From Shewanella psychromarinicola (GTDB taxonomy: Bacteria; Pseudomonadota; Gammaproteobacteria; Enterobacterales; Shewanellaceae), in assembly GCF_003855155.1 (NCBI RefSeq), contig NZ_CP034073.1, positions 4,402,001 through 4,466,000 of the forward strand: a stretch of DNA of 64,000 nt. Direction: 5' to 3'. Below are positions 59,650 through 64,000 of this stretch, in pieces (the stretch's first letter is position 1; the number at the start of each line of letters is the position of its first letter). Position numbers and translations under genes: made by a program. The notes under the pieces are model-generated. The model ran no database searches. It saw only the letters and a program-made list of their open reading frames with translations, and was not told where the DNA came from.

Positions 59650-61023
59650 CTAAAATGGATCCGGCGTCGGATGAGAACGTATCTTGTAAGAAGGCAAATA
59701 ACGCACCAACCAGCATAAGGTTAGGATGGTTAAAAACAATAAGGTATTCGAGGGAGATTGCAGGCTAAAATCGACAGAAATATGCAGTAGCATATGCACA
59801 ATGGCCATAGCACATCCAAAGGCTACCCCCTTATACAGTTTGTTGTTACGAAGGTACATGGTCCGGCATGCTAACCAAAACGAATACAAGATCCAAAAAC
59901 CTAAAATGGCTGTCATTACAACCCCGTACTCAATCACAAACTGAACATATTCATTATGAGCGTGGTCATAAAAACCAGAATAAAACTGCGGTTGCTGTTG
60001 GGGGAATACGGTATAGAAACTGCCGCCACCCGTACCGGTAAATAAGTGCTGTTTAATAATCGGTAGACTATCAATTACCACTTCATCTCGGGTTTCGGCA
60101 CTAAACGAGGTTTCGTTTAAACGTTGTTTTACCTTATCGACACCAAAAATTGAGCCTACAATCAATAAATCTAAAATAAAAAGACTAACAACTAAAGGTT
60201 TAAATAACGTTGGCGGACGACGGTAAATAAACAAAGACAACAACGACACCACAGCCAAAGCGGTAAAAAATCCGGCGTTGCCCATACGCGAACGGCTTAA
60301 GATTAAGCCAATCACCATGATCACGATCGCCAAGCGTAAAATAAGTTTCCGACTAAATAGTGTTGATAGTAAATCTATTAACATTCCGCGCAAATCGAAC
60401 TCTGTCTTGCTGGTTTTTAGCTCTGATAACAGCCAACCAAACGCAATAGAAAGGCATAACGCTAAATAATTAGCAAAATGGTTTTGGTATACAAACGATC
60501 CCTTGGCCCTGTCACCGTCATGATAGCCAAAAATTGGTGATACATCTAACTGCAATAAATTCAGTAAGGTGCCATAAAAAGCCTGTATACAACCAGAAAC
60601 AATAATCGCAATGAGTAACCAACGCAACGCCTGTGCCTGCTGACAATACTGACTTAGTAATAAAATGAATAGGGTAAAGCAAAAGGTTTTTAGTAGTTGC
60701 TGGGTGGTTTGATAGGCATCTACCGTATCAATAGCAGGTATCCAATTAAGCAGTTGCAAACACAAATACGCCAACATTAATCCTGTTGGAATTAAAAGAT
60801 GTTTTTGCCAACGATAGCGTAGCAATAAGTCATTATGTATAAAGCAATAAACTATATGAGCGATTGCGAATAACACAATACCAAACTCTAATATTGCTAA
60901 TGACCAAATTCGATTGCTGCCTAGCGGGATCGGCATCCATATAATTAATCCGCATAACCCTAACAATATCACACGCTGAAATGGCCCAAAAGACGCTGTT
61001 ACTTTATTTTCCTGAATATTCAT
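59650..61023 (-). CDS. O-antigen ligase/Wzy-like polymerase, membrane protein
   Basis: 457 residues with 10-12 transmembrane helices and a large periplasmic loop. The Wzy_C domain (about residues 180-360) carries NHFANYLALCLSIAFGWL and the loop GTGGGSFYTVFPQQQP with HAHNEYVQFVIEYGV, the conserved His-Asn-x-x-Tyr of the family. It would ligate or polymerise repeat units of the exopolysaccharide. The ATG at 61023 overlaps the end of the previous gene by 20 bases, so they are coupled; an alternative start at 61059 is less likely. Confidence 0.88.
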   Translation of the reverse strand: MNIQENKVTASFGPFQRVILLGLCGLIIWMPIPLGSNRIWSLAILEFGIVLFAIAHIVYCFIHNDLLLRYRWQKHLLIPTGLMLAYLCLQLLNWIPAIDTVDAYQTTQQLLKTFCFTLFILLLSQYCQQAQALRWLLIAIIVSGCIQAFYGTLLNLLQLDVSPIFGYHDGDRAKGSFVYQNHFANYLALCLSIAFGWLLSELKTSKTEFDLRGMLIDLLSTLFSRKLILRLAIVIMVIGLILSRSRMGNAGFFTALAVVSLLSLFIYRRPPTLFKPLVVSLFILDLLIVGSIFGVDKVKQRLNETSFSAETRDEVVIDSLPIIKQHLFTGTGGGSFYTVFPQQQPQFYSGFYDHAHNEYVQFVIEYGVVMTAILGFWILYSFWLACRTMYLRNNKLYKGVAFGCAMAIVHMLLHISVDFSLQSPSNTLLFLTILTLCWLVRYLPSYKIRSHPTPDPF

Positions 61024-61723
61024 TAAGACATATATCCTGTTTAATCCATTGTTCATCATTGGCGCTAAAAGCAGGAATTGAATATTTAAAATAGGTACAT
61101 ATTAATGGGGTTAATTGATATTGCTTAGTCAATTTTTTTAAATCATTACGCATTAACCAATTTGCACTTGCGGCATTTTTAGCGGTAGTAAACACTAACT
61201 TTTTTTGGTTCACTGTTAAGTTAGGCCAATATGCAAAGCCGATTGCCAACACTTGATGCATGACTTCTGGAGTATAAGGCCCATAATGTAAGGCTTGTTC
61301 TAAATACGGCCAAGCTTGAACAATATCATCCTGTATAAAAGCCAAATTGTAAGCATAGTCGCTATATGCATTTGGCCAATTGGGTCGCTGCACAATCGCA
61401 TCTAAATATAGTTGATTAAATACCGAATTATTCGATTGCGCTAGCTTCGAAAAGATACCCCACTCCATGACCTTGGCTAAGGTTAGTAGATAATGGGGAT
61501 TTTTGCTGTCAAGACTAAATGCGTAATTTGCTGCCAATAAGGCATTAGTATATTGTATTAATGTTGGTTTGCTGCTTTGTTGCCATTGGTCAATATAATA
61601 CCGAGACTTAAAGTGATATGCGTTAGCGAATCCTTTTTGTAGCAGTATAGGTAATAACCCTAGTAACGCAACAATAATAAGTGAGTATATTATACGTCTT
61701 GTAGACAAGGTTATTTTATTCAT
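61004..61723 (-). CDS. VpsP-like polysaccharide biosynthesis protein
   Basis: 239 residues. One N-terminal transmembrane helix (about residues 10-28, RIIYSLIIVALLGLLPILL) precedes a helical, TPR-like periplasmic domain: ANYAFSLDSKNPHYLLTLAKV, AYSDYAYNLAFIQDD and EQALHYGPYTPEVMHQVL. Vibrio VpsP has this layout and lies in the same type of cluster; the name is by analogy. Start chosen as ATG at 61723; a TTG one codon upstream overlaps the previous stop. It overlaps the ligase gene by 20 bases. Confidence 0.75.
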   Translation of the reverse strand: MNKITLSTRRIIYSLIIVALLGLLPILLQKGFANAYHFKSRYYIDQWQQSSKPTLIQYTNALLAANYAFSLDSKNPHYLLTLAKVMEWGIFSKLAQSNNSVFNQLYLDAIVQRPNWPNAYSDYAYNLAFIQDDIVQAWPYLEQALHYGPYTPEVMHQVLAIGFAYWPNLTVNQKKLVFTTAKNAASANWLMRNDLKKLTKQYQLTPLICTYFKYSIPAFSANDEQWIKQDICLNEYSGK

Positions 61724-61726
61724 CAA

Positions 61727-62461
61727 TTATCTCGGCGCATTAAATAACGAGCAGGAAATACTGTGTGGTATCAATGTCGTCATTGAATAAGCATAATCTT
61801 CATCAACTAACGCACTTATTACATCATAGGCTAACGCCAGCTTAGGAGGCCGACGTTTTAATGAATGACAATCGGACGCAACGATAGAATATATTCGTTG
61901 CTGCATAAAATATTCGCTCAATTGCTGTGGGGCTGGTCCCATATCCCCCAATAACGATGCTGCGGTTAATTGAAATAAGCAACCAGCTTGCACAAAAGGA
62001 GTGATCCGCTCAGGATGGGTTTGTAACTCGCGGTTACGCTCTGGGTGAGCAATCATGGGTAATACATTTTTTGCTAATAGCCAACTAATCAGCTTGTCTG
62101 TACCCGGTGGAATATGGCTGCTAGGCAGTTCTAGCAGCAACACATCTTTTTGCTGATAACAGCCTAAAAAAGGTAATTGCTGTTGCTCAATAAACAGCAT
62201 AATTTCTGGCGAAATTCTTACTTCTGCGGCGGCGCGAACTTGTATTTCTAAATTTGTTAACGCCAACGCATCACACAATACACCATAGGCTGCGTTAATT
62301 GATTGTAGATTATTATCATAAATACCTAAATGAATATGAGGGGTCGCCACCATACGCGAGATCCCTTGCTCCACTGCTAGCGTAACTAAACCAATGGCTT
62401 CATCAATTGATTTAGCCCCATCATCAATATTGGGTAATATATGGCAATGCATATCAATCAT
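61727..62461 (-). CDS. CpsB/CapC-type protein-tyrosine phosphatase (PHP fold)
   Basis: 244 residues. Manganese-dependent phosphatase that removes phosphate from the C-terminal tyrosines of Wzc-type kinases. The PHP metal site MIDMHCHILPNIDDGAKS opens the protein; MVATPHIHLG, ELPSSHIPPG, PMIAHPERN and VASDCHSLKRRPPKL provide the remaining ligands. Its start overlaps the kinase stop by four bases (ATGA type), so kinase and phosphatase are co-translated. Confidence 0.94.
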   Translation of the reverse strand: MIDMHCHILPNIDDGAKSIDEAIGLVTLAVEQGISRMVATPHIHLGIYDNNLQSINAAYGVLCDALALTNLEIQVRAAAEVRISPEIMLFIEQQQLPFLGCYQQKDVLLLELPSSHIPPGTDKLISWLLAKNVLPMIAHPERNRELQTHPERITPFVQAGCLFQLTAASLLGDMGPAPQQLSEYFMQQRIYSIVASDCHSLKRRPPKLALAYDVISALVDEDYAYSMTTLIPHSISCSLFNAPR

Positions 62462-64000
62462 GCCTTAGTGTTTTCCTTATGGTTGGCAGCAGGCTGTTTA
62501 ATTGAAGAGTCTGCACCATAGGCTTGGTAGTAACCATAATCACCCTGATACCGTTGGGCATTTTTGGTATCAAAATAATTTAATACCACGCCAAACACTT
62601 TGCTCCGGGCTTGATTTAACTTTGCTAAGGTTAACTTAATGATTTCACTGCGAGTATGACCGGTTTTAACCACTAAGACCGTCGCATCGCATAATGAGGT
62701 AATAATCAGCGCATCACTCACCGCATGAACCGGCGGTGTATCAATAATAATTTTACCGTATTGTGTCTTTAACACAGTCAACAATTCAGCAAACTGACTA
62801 GAGGTTAATAACTCTTGAGGATTTAACGGCACCGCGCCTGCGGGCATTACATCTACGTTGGGTTTGACCTCTTTGACGATACAGTTATGTATACTATCGG
62901 TACCCGATAACACATTGGCAAGCCCTGGCTGATAAGTGGCTAAACCAAAGCGCATTCCTAAGCTAGCTTTACGCAAGTCGGCATCAATAATTAACACTTT
63001 TTCCATGGTTGCGTAGGCAAATGCTATATTCATTGACGTAGAAGTTTTCCCCTCATTAGGCGTCGAGGATGTCACTTCTATGGTCGACAATTCACTGCCC
63101 ATAGCCATAAGCGACATCGAAGTTCTGATGGTCCTCACGGCTTCTGCATGCAAGCGTAACTTAGGATTGTAGAAAGCAAAGTTAATATCGTCATAACTGG
63201 TGCCTCTTTTGGCTTTAGGCACATAACCTAATGCCCGTTGCGATAATAACTTTTCAACATCATCACTGGTTTTTATGGTGTCGTTTAATGTATCCAGCAA
63301 CAACACCAACACCATGGAGAAACCCAAGCTGGCAATAAATGCCAAAATAATGATCATTTTCTTTTTAGGTTTTTCAGGTATTAACGGCACAACCGCGCGA
63401 TCAGTAAAACGTGCTACCGGTGAGTCAAAGTCGCTGGTCACTTCGGTTTCTTTTTGGCGAGCTAAAAAGCTGTCAAATAACTGTCTATTGGTATCTACTT
63501 CACGTAGTAAGCGCTGATAATCAGTGTCTTTGGTACTTAAGTTTTGATAAGCGCCTTTGGCTTGGCTAAATTGTGCTTCTAATGCTCTCAAGTTTTGCAC
63601 CGCGGTTTGGGCTTCGTCTTCAATCCCTTGTACTAAACGGCTTACTTGCTTAAGTAGGTTTTGTTGCACCGCAGTTAATTCAGCCTGTGCGGCAATCATT
63701 TTGGGGTGCTTGGGGCCATAAACTTGCTGTAGTTCAGACACTTTTCGCTCAACTAACACCACCTCGCGCTTTACGTTTTGTACCGACTGATGCGACGTCA
63801 CCTCAGGTAAGCTTTCTAGGCGGCTAATGTCAGTGGCACCATAACGTCTCACTACTGCCATAAAGCTGTCAGCTTCGGCTTTACGCGATCTCGCTACGGT
63901 AATTTCATCACTTAAACGCTCTAGCTCTTTGGCATCTAATGCCGTAACCCCTTCTACGTCAATTAGGCCATTTTCAACCTTAAATAGCTCTAATTTATAT
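62458..64000 (-). CDS. Wzc-type polysaccharide co-polymerase and tyrosine autokinase, 5' end outside the window
   Basis: The frame is open to the window edge; its apparent ATG at 63861 is internal. The visible part runs from a coiled-coil periplasmic region (LSDEITVARSRKAEADS, VLVERKVSELQQVYGPKHPK) and the GNVR-like segment DYQRLLREVDTNRQLFDSFL, through a transmembrane helix (MIIILAFIASLGFSMVLVLL), to the BY-kinase domain. Walker A is TSSTPNEGKTSTSMN; Walker A' is VLIIDADLRKASLG; Walker B is KIIIDTPPVHAVSD. The tail has a tyrosine cluster, QRYQGDYGYYQAYG, the autophosphorylation site. It controls chain length and export of the polysaccharide made by the downstream genes. Confidence 0.93.
   Translation of the reverse strand, partial: YKLELFKVENGLIDVEGVTALDAKELERLSDEITVARSRKAEADSFMAVVRRYGATDISRLESLPEVTSHQSVQNVKREVVLVERKVSELQQVYGPKHPKMIAAQAELTAVQQNLLKQVSRLVQGIEDEAQTAVQNLRALEAQFSQAKGAYQNLSTKDTDYQRLLREVDTNRQLFDSFLARQKETEVTSDFDSPVARFTDRAVVPLIPEKPKKKMIIILAFIASLGFSMVLVLLLDTLNDTIKTSDDVEKLLSQRALGYVPKAKRGTSYDDINFAFYNPKLRLHAEAVRTIRTSMSLMAMGSELSTIEVTSSTPNEGKTSTSMNIAFAYATMEKVLIIDADLRKASLGMRFGLATYQPGLANVLSGTDSIHNCIVKEVKPNVDVMPAGAVPLNPQELLTSSQFAELLTVLKTQYGKIIIDTPPVHAVSDALIITSLCDATVLVVKTGHTRSEIIKLTLAKLNQARSKVFGVVLNYFDTKNAQRYQGDYGYYQAYGADSSIKQPAANHKENTKA

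Overview
The window looks like a chromosomal segment of a marine gammaproteobacterium, most probably Shewanella. The reasons are the order of housekeeping genes (fabB, mnmC, pdxB, asd, fimV/hubP, truA, folC, dedD, cvpA, purF; yfbV divergent from ackA-pta), a stand-alone astB, a DUF3360 membrane protein, and an AT-leaning base composition. This assignment comes from gene content and synteny only; no species can be named from it. No rRNA, tRNA or CRISPR array was seen.

Layout. 1-7.2 kb: the 3' part of a TonB-dependent receptor, a YeiE-like LysR regulator, a decayed IS200/IS605-type tnpB and a DUF3360 transporter-like protein. 7.5-14.8 kb: mixed-acid fermentation block, with pflB-pflA (pyruvate to acetyl-CoA and formate), yfbV, and ackA-pta (acetyl-CoA to acetate with ATP). 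15-22 kb: topA, astB, a broken secreted-protein gene, then yciB, yciI and an exonuclease III gene. 22.7-23.6 kb: a complete 852-bp IS5-family element with a TA target duplication. 23.7-31 kb: a chemoreceptor, then a leftward molybdoenzyme cluster (xdhC, a mocA-like gene, iorA, iorB) and a metallo-beta-lactamase-fold hydrolase. 31-38.3 kb: a proline iminopeptidase-like hydrolase and a set of redox or electrophile-handling genes (nfsB-like nitroreductase, thioredoxin-fold protein, ABM monooxygenase, MDR oxidoreductase, LysR) plus modF. Two near-identical 42-bp sites with a LysR-type T-N11-A palindrome tie two of these genes together. 38.9-55 kb: topB and the leftward purF-to-fabB block. 55-57 kb: mnmC. 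57.5-64 kb: a leftward exopolysaccharide cluster (Wzc-type tyrosine kinase, CpsB-type phosphatase, a VpsP-like protein, O-antigen ligase/polymerase, galU, an acyltransferase), cut by the window edge.

The most unusual non-coding structure is a family of palindromic repeats. Seven tandem units of exactly 68 bp, followed by two inverted units, lie downstream of purF. Related copies lie downstream of topB and fabB. Other items worth a second look are a nine-copy acidic repeat in the FimV/HubP polar hub protein, a G9 tract in the catalytic motif of astB, an MnmC whose methyltransferase half has lost its catalytic motif, and the absence of accD between truA and folC.
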